A DNA stretch of 64,000 nt from positions 1 to 64,000 of the forward strand of contig NZ_JAJAFR010000014.1 of NCBI RefSeq assembly GCF_020734105.1, in the 5' to 3' direction. The DNA is from Alkalihalobacillus deserti. GTDB lineage: Bacteria; Bacillota; Bacilli; Bacillales; Bacillaceae_D. Below are positions 9,981 through 18,781 of the stretch, piece after piece (position 1 is the first letter of the stretch; every line of letters starts with the position of its first letter). The notes beneath the pieces were generated by a model, which made no database searches, was not told the origin of the DNA, and saw nothing but the letters and a program-made list of their open reading frames with translations. The translations under genes and the position numbers were made by a program.

Positions 9981-10424
9981 TTAGTTCACCCCTTTTTTTA
10001 ATGTAACTTTTTGTACTAGACGTTCAAACAAAGTCTTCTGAATAGGAATCTCACCTCCCTTAGAGATAACCTTAACGTTCGCAACCGCATCTTGAATGGC
10101 CGCTATTGTTAATTTGTCATATATTTGCAAGTCTTGCTTCGTAAGTTTAAGCAAGTCTTTGCCATCTAATCCTTGCATGGGCCTCACTCGTGAAAACACT
10201 GTAACCCCTTGCATTTTTCTGGCTTCAATAATCTTATTCCCTTTGTTTATGGCAATAAGGATAACTGTACCAGCTTTAAAGAGTCCTCTCTTCCTTCCAA
10301 TAGCCACTCTTCCTTTTTGTCTTAAAAAGCTGAAATGTTTATTAAAGTTTTTAATTTGGAAAAAGCCTAAAAAGCTTTGAACAAGCCACGCTATCCCAAC
10401 TAAAATGATTAAGTAGATAAACAT
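9981..10424 (-). CDS. gutM: GutM family operon activator
   Basis: 147 residues with an N-terminal membrane segment ([19 protein letters not shown]), then a basic soluble part containing [22 protein letters not shown], typical of GutM/SrlM proteins that activate glucitol operons. In E. coli the protein works alongside SrlR. It lies between the SorC-type regulator and srlA. Function in this organism is by family and context. Confidence 0.85.
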   Translation of the reverse strand: MFIYLIILVGIAWLVQSFLGFFQIKNFNKHFSFLRQKGRVAIGRKRGLFKAGTVILIAINKGNKIIEARKMQGVTVFSRVRPMQGLDGKDLLKLTKQDLQIYDKLTIAAIQDAVANVKVISKGGEIPIQKTLFERLVQKVTLKKGVN

Positions 10425-10498
10425 CTTGGTCTGACCTCCAATCTCTCATAGTTGCAGAATAATAGCTTTTGGTTACGTTCTCATCTAACCTCATAAAA

Positions 10499-11449
10499 CT
10501 ATATTTGTTTCAAAAGTTCTTCTGCTGTACTTTCATTGGTTATTAGAACATTAATATATCTTCCTCTTAAAGCACCTATAATAGATGGTACTTTATTTTC
10601 CGATTCAGCAACTCCAATTGAATACTCAAGTTCTTTTAACTTTTCTAATTCAATCGCCACAGTTCTTTCTGCTACTTCTGACTCGATTACATGACCATTA
10701 ATATCATAAAATCTTGAACAAATGTCACCGACTGCATTAAGGCTATTTAGTTCGTCTATTTCTCTATCCCCATAAAACCCTGTCCATATCATGTTGGATG
10801 AAGCAAGAGGTGCACCAATTCCAACTACTGCAATGTTTAATTCGTTCCACATATCCAGTATTTTTCTGAAAAAATTAGAAGACACAATGTCGTTCTTAGT
10901 CTCTTTTTTTTCTACTACCGCAGCTGCGTCAATGAAATGAGACGATCCACCAAAAGTATTTGCGACATTATAGACAATCGTATTTACATGATATTTACTA
11001 TCTAATGTTCCTGGCCCGCCAACTAAAGGAACAAAGTCTGCCTTTCTTGCCTTGTATTCAACAGGTTGGCCAATCATACTTCCCATGGTTCTCCCCCATG
11101 CAAAGCCAATTGTATCGTCATCTTTAATAATTCTGTTTAACATCTCTAATGTTGCAAGACCCAATGTGGTTTTCCTTTTTTCATCTGAATCGCTTTCATT
11201 ATTTGGTACAACTATGACGTCTTTAAGCTGAAAAACTTGTTTAAGTTTTGTTTCTAACTCAAATGTCTCATAAGATGTACTATCTATATGGATTTGTACA
11301 ATGCCTTCTTTTCTTGCTTTTTTCAACATTCTTCCAATTGTCGTACGGTATATCCCTAGTTCCTTTGCAATCTCATTTTGAGTCATGTCTTCCTCGTAAT
11401 ACATTTGTGCAACTTTTACAAGTAACCGTCTTTCTTCCCAGTTAGACAT
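10499..11449 (-). CDS. SorC/DeoR-type sugar-binding transcriptional regulator of the sorbitol operon
   Basis: 316 residues from the ATG at 11449, chosen because GGAGG lies seven bases upstream; a longer frame exists up to 11521 but its first codons lack a ribosome site. Residues 18-50 hold a helix-turn-helix (MTQNEIAKELGIYRTTIGRML); the rest is a SorC-type sugar-binding effector domain (GLATLEMLNRII, FVPLVGGPG, NIAVVGIGAP). It is the first gene of the srl transcript, 75 bases ahead of gutM, and probably responds to a phosphorylated polyol. Confidence 0.87.
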   Translation of the reverse strand: MSNWEERRLLVKVAQMYYEEDMTQNEIAKELGIYRTTIGRMLKKARKEGIVQIHIDSTSYETFELETKLKQVFQLKDVIVVPNNESDSDEKRKTTLGLATLEMLNRIIKDDDTIGFAWGRTMGSMIGQPVEYKARKADFVPLVGGPGTLDSKYHVNTIVYNVANTFGGSSHFIDAAAVVEKKETKNDIVSSNFFRKILDMWNELNIAVVGIGAPLASSNMIWTGFYGDREIDELNSLNAVGDICSRFYDINGHVIESEVAERTVAIELEKLKELEYSIGVAESENKVPSIIGALRGRYINVLITNESTAEELLKQI

Positions 11450-11546
11450 CTTCAAACCTCCGATATAACCTTGCCGTGTTATTATCCCTGTAACATTTGA
11501 ATAACTTGCACATATGAGCAAGGTTTTGTCATTTGTGCTTGTGTTT

Positions 11547-11575
11547 AGTATAGACTTATCTCATTTTTGAGTCAA
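11547..11575 (-). promoter_or_regulatory. Sigma-A promoter of the srl regulator/operon
   Basis: On the minus strand TTGACT (plus 11570-11575) and TATACT (plus 11547-11552) are exactly 17 bases apart, about 100 bases ahead of the regulator start. Confidence 0.7.
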
Positions 11576-11660
11576 TACATTTTTATAATTTAACCCATTT
11601 TACTGAAAACCAATAATGTAGAAGCTAATCAATCATTTCTTTATCAATTTTCAACTTTTA

Positions 11661-11674
11661 TTTTAGCGTTTACA
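11661..11674 (-). promoter_or_regulatory. Possible catabolite-responsive element (cre)
   Basis: Minus strand TGTAAACGCTAAAA agrees with 12 of 14 positions of the degenerate cre consensus. It lies about 85 bases upstream of the srl promoter -35 box, an unusual place for repression, so CcpA control is only a possibility. Confidence 0.35.
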
Positions 11675-11720
11675 TTTTTAACTCTCAATCGATTGCAACC
11701 ATTAGGATAAACGTAAAAAA

Positions 11721-11752
11721 GATTGCCTATTTGTAGTACACAAAGGGCAATC
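11721..11752. terminator. Hairpin between the srl operon and the IS3 element
   Basis: GATTGCC and GGCAATC arms with an A-run before and CTCTTT after; terminator-like in either direction but with no obvious gene ending at it. Confidence 0.4.
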
Positions 11753-12223
11753 CTCTTTAAATATTCTTTTTCATTCATATTGACGATTAAAGCAAATTTA
11801 CTTTTTTATCCGGTGTCTAGAAACTGAGCAGTACAATAATAGGATAACATCATGCCGCCCATATTCGTGTCGAGATTCCTTAAGTTAACTCTATTGTACT
11901 TGTGTTCATTTCTATTAATTTATCAACTGTTTGAGGATTACCGAATCCACTATGGATAATCCTCATTAATTCTTTTTAATTCTATTAAGTGGTCAATCTG
12001 TGATCACCGGAGCTCACTATAGATGATTTTTAATATCTCGAGCAAATTGCTGCTAGATTTATAAAATCACACTTAGGTGAATATTCATCCAAGTTATGAG
12101 TTTAATTTAGACTCGTATAAATTAAGAGTTACTGATCTCCACACAGCCAATGGTTGTTGTTCTCTCTTTCGCAAGGCAAATAGCCTACCACACTCACCAC
12201 TCCATATAAAGCGGTGCTAATAA
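11753..12223. other. Gene-free stretch
   Basis: About 470 AT-rich bases with no supportable coding frame. It contains the region downstream of the IS3 transposase; the near end has a 31-base stretch resembling one at 4261-4291 (see findings). Confidence 0.4.
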
Positions 12224-13108
12224 TTAGGGTAGCGCCTGAGCTACTCCCTTAATGCTGTTCTCTACTTCTTGTGGCGTTTTATAGCCTAAACCGCCATGGA
12301 TTCTTTTACGGTTGTACCAGCCTTCAATGTATTTAAATAACGCTATTTTCGCTGATGAATAGTCTAAGTACTTTACACGATGGACTTCTTCTTTCTTTAA
12401 AGTGACATGAAACGATTCAATACAGGCATTGTCGTATGGGCAACCTTTTTTGCTGAAAGATTGTTTCATCTCTTTTTCTTGAACATCCTGCGTAAATTCT
12501 TCACTTGTGTACTGAGTTCCTAAATCTGTATGCAAGATGAGTCCTGCTGCTGGTACTTGTGTAGAATAGGCATTCGCTAATGCTTTTATTACTAAGTCCG
12601 TAGTCATTGTTTTTGAAAAGGAATAACCAACAATTTTTTTAGAATGCAGATCCATGACAGAAGCAAGATAACACCAACCGTGTTTAATGGTATAGATATA
12701 CGTAATATCAGCTACCCATTTCTCATTAATGGTTGTCGTGGTAAAATCTCGATCTAGCAGATTTCCACGCTCTATCACGGTTTCATTACTAGAATAGGGT
12801 CGATATTTCTTCTTAATAATCGATCGTATATCGGCTTTCTTCATTAAACACTGAACTCGTTTGAGACTCACTGAATAACCTTCTTTTCGAAGGATATGAT
12901 GAATTTTCGGAGCTCCATAACGTTCCTTACTTTCTGTATAAATCTCTTTTATTCGTTTGGTTAGTTCCTTGTTTTCACAATCACGATTGGACTCAAGCTT
13001 TTGGGAAGCCTGATAATACGTACTTCTAGCAATCTCTAGCACATCACATAAAGTTTGAATGGCATACTGCTCCTTGTGTTGATTAATAATGGTTGTTAGC
13101 TCAGTCAG
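12224..13108 (-). CDS. IS3-family transposase OrfB (DDE integrase)
   Basis: From an internal start at 13042 the protein has 272 residues, but the frame is open back to the end of orfA and reads VSLTELTTIINQHKEQYAI before it, so the natural product is the OrfAB fusion. Visible: the HTH_21 region (RYGAPKIHHILRKEGY), then the integrase core with WVADITYI (first Asp), HTDLGTQYTS (second Asp) and NACIESFHVTLKKE (Glu). All catalytic residues are present and the end is normal, so it may be active. Confidence 0.9.
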   Translation of the reverse strand: MTELTTIINQHKEQYAIQTLCDVLEIARSTYYQASQKLESNRDCENKELTKRIKEIYTESKERYGAPKIHHILRKEGYSVSLKRVQCLMKKADIRSIIKKKYRPYSSNETVIERGNLLDRDFTTTTINEKWVADITYIYTIKHGWCYLASVMDLHSKKIVGYSFSKTMTTDLVIKALANAYSTQVPAAGLILHTDLGTQYTSEEFTQDVQEKEMKQSFSKKGCPYDNACIESFHVTLKKEEVHRVKYLDYSSAKIALFKYIEGWYNRKRIHGGLGYKTPQEVENSIKGVAQALP

Positions 13109-13110
13109 AC

Positions 13111-13389
13111 TTACTTTTTCGCGAATATGGCCATAGCCTTTTTTAAGATATCGTTCTCCTCTTGAAGACGAAGAAGTTGCTTTTGTAACTTAACAAAATC
13201 ATCTGGAGTTGCCGAGGTTCCATCTTCCAGTTCCATTGGAGAAAGCTTTTTAATCCATTTGTAAATCGTGACTTCTGATACGCCATATTCGTTACTTAAA
13301 TCTTTCACTGAGCTACCAGTATGATAAAGATTAACCACCATTTTTTTGAAATCGTCATTGAAGTTTTTACTTACTTTTTTGATCCCCAT
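13111..13389 (-). CDS. IS3-family transposase OrfA
   Basis: 92 residues: an N-terminal helix-turn-helix (VKDLSNEYGVSEVTIYKWIKKL) and a leucine-zipper-like C-terminus (KLQKQLLRLQEENDILKKAMAIF) that is standard for IS3 OrfA. The gene ends in GCGAAAAAGTAA; slipping back one base at the A-run places the ribosome in the orfB frame, the normal way these elements make OrfAB. The start ATG is followed by GIKKVSK. Confidence 0.9.
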   Translation of the reverse strand: MGIKKVSKNFNDDFKKMVVNLYHTGSSVKDLSNEYGVSEVTIYKWIKKLSPMELEDGTSATPDDFVKLQKQLLRLQEENDILKKAMAIFAKK

Positions 13390-13450
13390 ACGGACACATC
13401 CTCTCGTTAAATATTCTAGTCAAATTTTCCAGAACTTAACTAAGATGTGT

Positions 13451-13871
13451 CCATGAAAATATACTAGCATCAATAACATGATATCTTATGAAGGTTAGCT
13501 TTAAAACTACACTTATCTTTATACAATACAATGTATATATTTACTTTTTTCTTTTACATATTATTAAATAAATAATTTTCCGATCTCCCCTTCATATATG
13601 AAAGAGAATATTTGTAACGGTATTATACTCTAAAAACGTATAAATTAAATACCTTACTAGTGACCAAAGTTATTTGACAAGTGTATTCAAGAAATAATAA
13701 TTTCAACATACTTCAAACGACATATAGGATATAAGACCAGAGAGTGAACAATTCATAATATTACGATGCCTTTTATCAATAGGGGGAGGTGATTAAGCCA
13801 CAATCTATTGAAGAGTATCGTTGTACTGCGCAGCAAATAACTTTGTTTTGTTAGTTGTTCTTCTTAATACA
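13451..13871. other. Gene-free stretch between IS3 element and group II intron
   Basis: About 420 AT-rich bases with only short interrupted frames. It contains the 3' exon flank of the intron near 13,870. Confidence 0.4.
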
Positions 13872-13917
13872 GATAGGTAAGAGTTTGAAATTATCGCCCC
13901 CTTTTCCCCCTGTTCAC

Positions 13918-13947
13918 ACCGTACATGCGACTTTCACCGCATACGGC
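13918..13947 (-). ncRNA. Group II intron domain V
   Basis: Minus strand GCCGTATGCGGTGAAAGTCG with the closing ACGGT arm: the GNRA-capped catalytic hairpin of group II introns. Confidence 0.8.
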
Positions 13948-14002
13948 GTTCCAGCTAATCCAATTCATTCAGTTCTATGTATTTAATTGAAGCGCTTTTA
14001 TC

Positions 14003-15819
14003 CTAATTTATGATTAAGTCGTTTTTGCATTGTTTTCGTAGTTCATTTACCTTTTGAATTTGCTTGTTATTCAGCTCCAAAACCTTGATTAGATTTTTAA
14101 TTTTCTCATGGTCTTTTAAGTGTACCAGCCGATGAACGGATTCATGTAACACTATCAAATTTGAGTACGTGTCATCTCTTGAGAGATGATACGGATTTTT
14201 ATGATGGCAGTGCCAGTCATGTTTCCCAAGCTCAATACTTGTTAAGGCACATTTTCCATATTGGGCAATAAACTTGCTAATGCGGTTGTCGTTATACTCA
14301 ATCGTTCGATTGGGAATAAAGTTTTTCATGACATGAGCTAAAACATTTTTATCAGTCGCTTTAAGATTGTGGTGTATTTTGTCTCTTCCTTTTACCGTAT
14401 AATTACAAATATCTTGAGAGAAACATAGATTTGTCTTGTGCTTTTGGGCATGAATAGGGACAAATACCATATTCTTTATTTTATAAAGCCTTGATGTACA
14501 GCCTTTATATCGTTTTTGTAATGTAATAGTCATATCGGAGAATGTTGCTTCTTTTCTGGAGTGCTTTAGTCGATTATATAACGTCTTGTTTAGATGGGTG
14601 CTCAACTCACTTAAATTTTTCATAATTTCAGTCGCTGCTGCGTAATAGTTCTGAATCCCCATTACGACAGTATTATAGTGCCAGACTGTTTCAATACATG
14701 GTTTCTTCTGAATTGCTTTTATAGAATCCTTAATTTTTATAAGTGCATTGGACTTTGCTTTCTTCGTCATATTGGATTTGGCTACATAACCAAATCTAGT
14801 TTTTCCTTTCCTAATTACCTGGAAGGAGAATCCTAGAAATTCTGACGAATTTTTCTTTAAGTTAATAACTTTTGATTTTTCATCACTTATCTCAAGATGT
14901 AACCTAGTTTCAAGAAAATCTTTAATGGCATAGTTCATTTTAATCGCTTGTGAACGTGTACGGCATAATACCTTAAAATCATCAGCGTATCTAACGATGT
15001 AACATTCTTTTAAATTGGATTTTTTGAGTGCTTTTACTTTGCTTCCATTATGTTTGTAGTTATGGTTGCTTTGAAAAGTTTCCCATTGATTACTTACCCA
15101 CCAATCCAGTTCGTTTAGGACAATATTTGATAAAAGTGGTGAAAGAATACCGCCTTGCGGGGTTCCTTTAGTGGGAACACCCTCTCCAACAATTTCTGCT
15201 TTTAGTTGCTTCGAAATAATCGAAAGTAGAGATTTATCTTTTATTCCTAATGACCAGATTTGTTTAAGTAATTTGCTGTGATGAACATTATCAAAGAAAC
15301 CTTTTATATCTACATCTATACAATGATAAAGACCCACCATATTGATAAGCGATTCTAATCTCGCCTTCGCATGATGAGTGCTTCTGTTTGGTCTAAAGCC
15401 GTAACTGTGTTTATGAAATTTCGCCTCGCAAATGGGTTCTAATACTTGTAAGATACATTGTTGGAAAATTCTATCCCATATCGTTGGGATTCCTAGTGGT
15501 CTTACTTTGCCATTTGCTTTAGGAATAAAGACTCGCCGAATACTTTCAGGTTTGTATGCTTTGAACATAGTTTGAACGTGTTCAATTACATCCTCTACTG
15601 ACAAATTTTTAATATCATCAATCGTTAACTTGTTTGTCCCTGCTGTTTTACTCCCTGTGTTTCGTTTGATATTTCGATAGGCAAGACGTATATTTTCATT
15701 CAACTGATCAGTTCCATTAAATCATAGAAATTTTGACCATTGACACTTTGAGCGTAAAGATTATCAAAACAATGTTGCATATCGTAATACTCACTGTGTC
15801 TCAGTTTCTTCCGTTTCAA
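14003..15819 (-). pseudogene. ltrA: Group II intron reverse transcriptase/maturase with HNH domain, frameshifted near the N-terminus
   Basis: The main frame (14003-15703, about 566 residues) has RT blocks including GKVRPLGIPTIWDRIFQQ, SYGFRPNRSTHHA, TPQGGILSPLL and the catalytic YADD (CYIVRYADDFKVL), then domain X (WHYNTVVMGIQNYYAAATEI) and a C-terminal HNH nuclease (CALTSIELGK, HDWHCHHKNP). The usual N-terminus (LRHSEYYDMQHCFDNLYAQS ... YDLMELIS) is upstream in another frame, from a TTG at 15819. The two meet at 15700-15703 and need one added base. Retrotransposition competence is therefore doubtful. Confidence 0.87.
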
Positions 15820-16615
15820 CAAGTCGGTGACTCCCTTAGGAGTTGAGCCTCTATTAGTCTCACAAGAACCTTGTTAATCGATAAAGTTCTGCCATACATG
15901 GTTGAATGATTCTTCATTAGTCTAGTGGCTATCCCTCCGGGTTGATTACACCTTTCATCGGTACTGTGCCACCACTTTCACTGATATTAAGTGAAGTTAT
16001 ACAGTAGCTAATTTCACTAATGTTTTCCTTCTCAACGTTTCATTGAGAGTAAGCTCTCCACGTTATCAGCTTACAACGTTGAATTATATCTATTAAAGAA
16101 TGAACTTAGGTGCTTCCTGTAAGCCTGTTAGTCGGTCATATGCCTTTAACATATCATGGATTTTCATATATGTTAGTCTTACTCATCCACTACTAACCTC
16201 ACAATTAGGTGATATACACATTTCTATGTATCGTGCGTTTAGACCCGTACATTCAGAAGTTTGTCAGCGTAACCTTTTCTTATAGGTTGTCTTGCATTCT
16301 CACCATATTCATTCAACTCAAGCATCATGATTTACACCACCCCCGCGGGTAGGCTTTCGTCAGCTAAACTACACTGTTACGGTAAATTCTTACGCCTTCT
16401 CACCGAGCTCTTAACACTATCTTCCTTACCGAATCTAGTGCTAATCGACTAAGAGAGAACCCTTCCGAGCGTTACCTCTTCATTTGATTCTTCGATATAA
16501 TCCTTCAATTCCACAAGGAATTGCCTAGCCTTTACCAGAGAGATGTAACCATCCTCCATTTAAACTAGGAACATTTCGCACAACATAAGCACCCGTTCGT
16601 TTAATTATTTTCAAA

Positions 16616-16651
16616 AAACACTTGTAGTGAAAATTATCACAATAAGTGTTT
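16616..16651 (-). terminator. Terminator of the first DUF3231 gene
   Basis: AAACACTT/AAGTGTTT outer arms with an inner GTGA/TCAC pair and, on the minus strand, a following TTTTTT run; just past the gene's stop at 16659. Confidence 0.75.
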
Positions 16652-16658
16652 AGGGCTT

Positions 16659-17669
16659 TTATTTATTAATTAGTTGCTTCCGTTCTTCCATCTGAGGGGG
16701 TTCTTCCATCCACCCATTGTTAATCATTATTTTTGCACCTTTATGGGCATATTCAAAGGTATCTTTCATAAAAATAGCCATTTTTGCTGGTAAATCATTT
16801 CGTAAACTAAAAGCAGTTCCTAATGAGCTGCTCCCCATAGCAAAACTACAAAATAGACTTGTGCAATACATCATCAATTTATCAGAAAATGGAGCCACCG
16901 TTGAACGAGTTGTATTGCCACCCGATGATTCAGGGGTTTGTATACCGCTTTGTAGTAAGGATTCGCTTAATTCCTTTATAATACCTTTAGCAAGTTCTGC
17001 TCCTTCGTTAAAGAATTTACCGACTTCTTCTTTATTTGCACATTGGGCAAAACCTGTAATCAGCTGAATCCCAGTGAGATTTGATTCAATAGAATGATGA
17101 AGATGAGCAACCTCTACCGTATTCAATGTCCGTTTTTCACTAAATGGATTAATGGCGAGTCCACCTAAATAGGTTGTATTTTTTACAAACTCAACCGATT
17201 TTGGCATTGAAACATAAGGAGGGCGAGCAAGCATACCTTTTTCAAGCAAATATTGTGTGCAAAGATTGTAATACTTTTGAGTAATGGCAGTAAGTTCATT
17301 AAAAATCATAACAATATCTTCTCGATACGCCATAGTTAAATTTAATGAATGCAATGCCATACTAATTTCTTTTAGTAGACGAACAAACATTATGTCGAAA
17401 CCGTTATCATATAACTTCGGCACCCCTATGTTGACATCTTGATCGGTATAACCAACTGGTATTACAGCACCTTCATTTTGTAAAGTTTCTGTTATTTTAC
17501 CAACATAAAGGTCAATTTCTCCATGTAAATTAGTCATAATTCCCTTGGCTTTTTCGTCATCGGCTTTCTCAATAAAATACTCTAACATTCGTAAAATCAT
17601 TGTTTTCTGTTGGTATGTTAGCCATAACGTACCTAGTTCAGATGACGTAATTGCAGGTTTCTCTGGCAT
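16659..17669 (-). CDS. DUF3231 family protein (copy 1)
   Basis: 336 residues, all predicted soluble and helical. The family pattern is two similar halves: residues 1-165 start with ITSSELGTLWLTYQQKTM and end near GMLARPPYV, and 175-336 contains FSDKLMMYCTSL and end in IMINNGWMEEPPQ. DUF3231 proteins occur widely in endospore formers, are predicted to have a ferritin-like/CotF-like helical fold and have no proven function. The ATG at 17669 is preceded by GGGAGG. Two further copies are in this window at 18782 and 26737. Sporulation relevance is inference. Confidence 0.85.
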   Translation of the reverse strand: MPEKPAITSSELGTLWLTYQQKTMILRMLEYFIEKADDEKAKGIMTNLHGEIDLYVGKITETLQNEGAVIPVGYTDQDVNIGVPKLYDNGFDIMFVRLLKEISMALHSLNLTMAYREDIVMIFNELTAITQKYYNLCTQYLLEKGMLARPPYVSMPKSVEFVKNTTYLGGLAINPFSEKRTLNTVEVAHLHHSIESNLTGIQLITGFAQCANKEEVGKFFNEGAELAKGIIKELSESLLQSGIQTPESSGGNTTRSTVAPFSDKLMMYCTSLFCSFAMGSSSLGTAFSLRNDLPAKMAIFMKDTFEYAHKGAKIMINNGWMEEPPQMEERKQLINK

Positions 17670-17988
17670 ATAGCGTTCCTCCCTAAAGTTATTCTCACTT
17701 TAGTTTGACCTCATTATTTAAATTTATGCTGTACTAATCCATAAGAATAAGGTCATAGAATCCGTTAATTCTATTACATCTTCTTAAATTTAAGGAATTA
17801 TTCTATTTTGTTGAGGTAGTTGTTCAAACCAATGATTATCAATCATTAACTTTCGACTTTTTTCGCTACCTTTGAAGTTGTGTTTAACAACTCCATGTAA
17901 TGCCTTTTTAAGTTATCCTCATGCTAGTCGCTAATGAATGTAGTGTAATCAGAAATCCTATCATAGTAAAAACAGTCATTTCAATAAA

Positions 17989-18519
17989 TTATTTCCCATA
18001 ATGTATCCTCTCTTCCACAGGAAGATGAACAGGAACATTGAAACACCAAAGTAGGAAAGTGGAAACAATTCCGAACAAAATATATGTTAACAAAGGGTGA
18101 TTTACATGCAGTTTTAACATAGGAAACATTACAAAAAGTACGGCTACCGACCACAAAAACGTCCATCCGAATTGGTACTCAATGTGTCCTGTTAAATTAA
18201 ACATGTATTCCCAGATTGCATAAATAAAAATCCATTTTAAATTATGTAAAATCTGTTTTATGACTCCTTCAGGGTAGTTCTCTAAAAAGAGCAGACCTGT
18301 TGCTGGGAAAATAATAAATGTATATTTTATTTCAGTAAGAGTATGGTTTGAAAATGAATCAGCATCTAAACGCCACAAGAAGTAATTTGCTGTTAAGAAA
18401 TTATAAGCAAGGTTCCCAAGAGCAAAAAAGAGTAGTGTTGCATGATATTTCTTCCAATTTCTCCAGTTCCCCCAAACAAAAACAGCAATGACACTGATAA
18501 TGGCAGTAAGAACATGCAT
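17989..18519 (-). CDS. CBO0543-type multi-pass membrane protein
   Basis: 176 residues with about five hydrophobic segments (AIISVIAVFVWGNW, LLFFALGNLAYNFL, TFIIFPATGLLFLE, WIFIYAIWEYMF, TYILFGIVSTFLLWC) and the pattern W-x-x-WKKYHATLLFFALGNL that I associate with the CBO0543 family of Bacillus and Clostridium. No catalytic residues visible and no function known. It lies between two DUF3231 genes, which is the only hint about its role. Confidence 0.65.
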   Translation of the reverse strand: MHVLTAIISVIAVFVWGNWRNWKKYHATLLFFALGNLAYNFLTANYFLWRLDADSFSNHTLTEIKYTFIIFPATGLLFLENYPEGVIKQILHNLKWIFIYAIWEYMFNLTGHIEYQFGWTFLWSVAVLFVMFPMLKLHVNHPLLTYILFGIVSTFLLWCFNVPVHLPVEERIHYGK

Positions 18520-18544
18520 ATATTTTCACCCTTTATGATTATTT

Positions 18545-18578
18545 AAAAAGCCAACGCATTAAATGCGTTGGCTTTTTA
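18545..18578 (-). terminator. Strong bidirectional hairpin in a divergent intergenic region
   Basis: A near-perfect inverted repeat (AAAAAGCCAACGCATT and its complement) with T-runs on both strands. It stands 26 bases upstream of the CBO0543-type gene, so it does not terminate that gene; the short minus-strand frame at 18559-18738 ends inside it. Confidence 0.7.
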
Positions 18579-18738
18579 AAAAGATAATATTAAACTTTTC
18601 AAGAAATTCCCTTTGCATTAGCCTGCCAGTTACTTTAATAAGTCCTAAAAATAAAAGAGCTGCCGAAGCGACAACTCCAGTTGTTAAAGTTTTGTATCCG
18701 TTTGTTGAATAACACTTTACGTTTATTGGAACCTTAAA
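18559..18738 (-). CDS. Possible small membrane peptide or gene remnant
   Basis: An open minus-strand frame of about 59 codons without a clear start codon or ribosome site reads ...NGYKTLTTGVVASAALLF then LGLIKVTGRLMQREFLEK and stops inside the strong hairpin at 18545-18578. The middle is one transmembrane helix followed by a basic tail. The alignment of stop and terminator suggests something was or is expressed here. Not recognised; a decayed C-terminus of a larger protein is as likely as a real peptide. Confidence 0.3.
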   Translation of the reverse strand, partial: FKVPINVKCYSTNGYKTLTTGVVASAALLFLGLIKVTGRLMQREFLEKFNIIFLKSQRI

Positions 18739-18781
18739 AATGACAATTCATTATGTATAGTTGAAAGGAAGGAAACATACG

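Larger units (their letters stand above)
12224..13450 (-). mobile_element. IS3-family insertion sequence
   Basis: Two overlapping transposase frames with IS3 organisation lie between about 12224 and 13450. The upstream side has a sequence beginning TGGACACATCTTAG on the minus strand around 13452, with the related GGATGTGTCC just before orfA, a candidate terminal repeat. I could not find the matching repeat past orfB, so the far end may be lost or diverged and the coordinates are approximate. Confidence 0.7.
13872..16581 (-). mobile_element. Group II intron
   Basis: The minus strand starts GTGCGAAATGTTCC at 16581, a good GUGYG-type 5' end, and the 15820-16581 part is a gene-free, structured region as expected of domains I-III. 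The maturase gene follows. Near the 3' end, plus 13918-13947 encodes on the minus strand a domain V hairpin (GCCGTATGCGGTGAAAGTCG, then GCATGTACGGT) with the catalytic features. The 3' boundary is near TTACCTAT at about 13,870 and is not exact. A terminator for the neighbouring DUF3231 gene ends about 35 bases outside the 5' end. Confidence 0.85.

Noticed and set aside
12224-13389. IS3 orfA/orfB read as a broken transposase
   Set aside because: The frame change at the A-run is the programmed -1 frameshift of IS3 elements, not damage.
16100-16285. 61-residue plus-strand frame
   Set aside because: Lies antisense in the structured 5' part of the group II intron and has no recognisable sequence.
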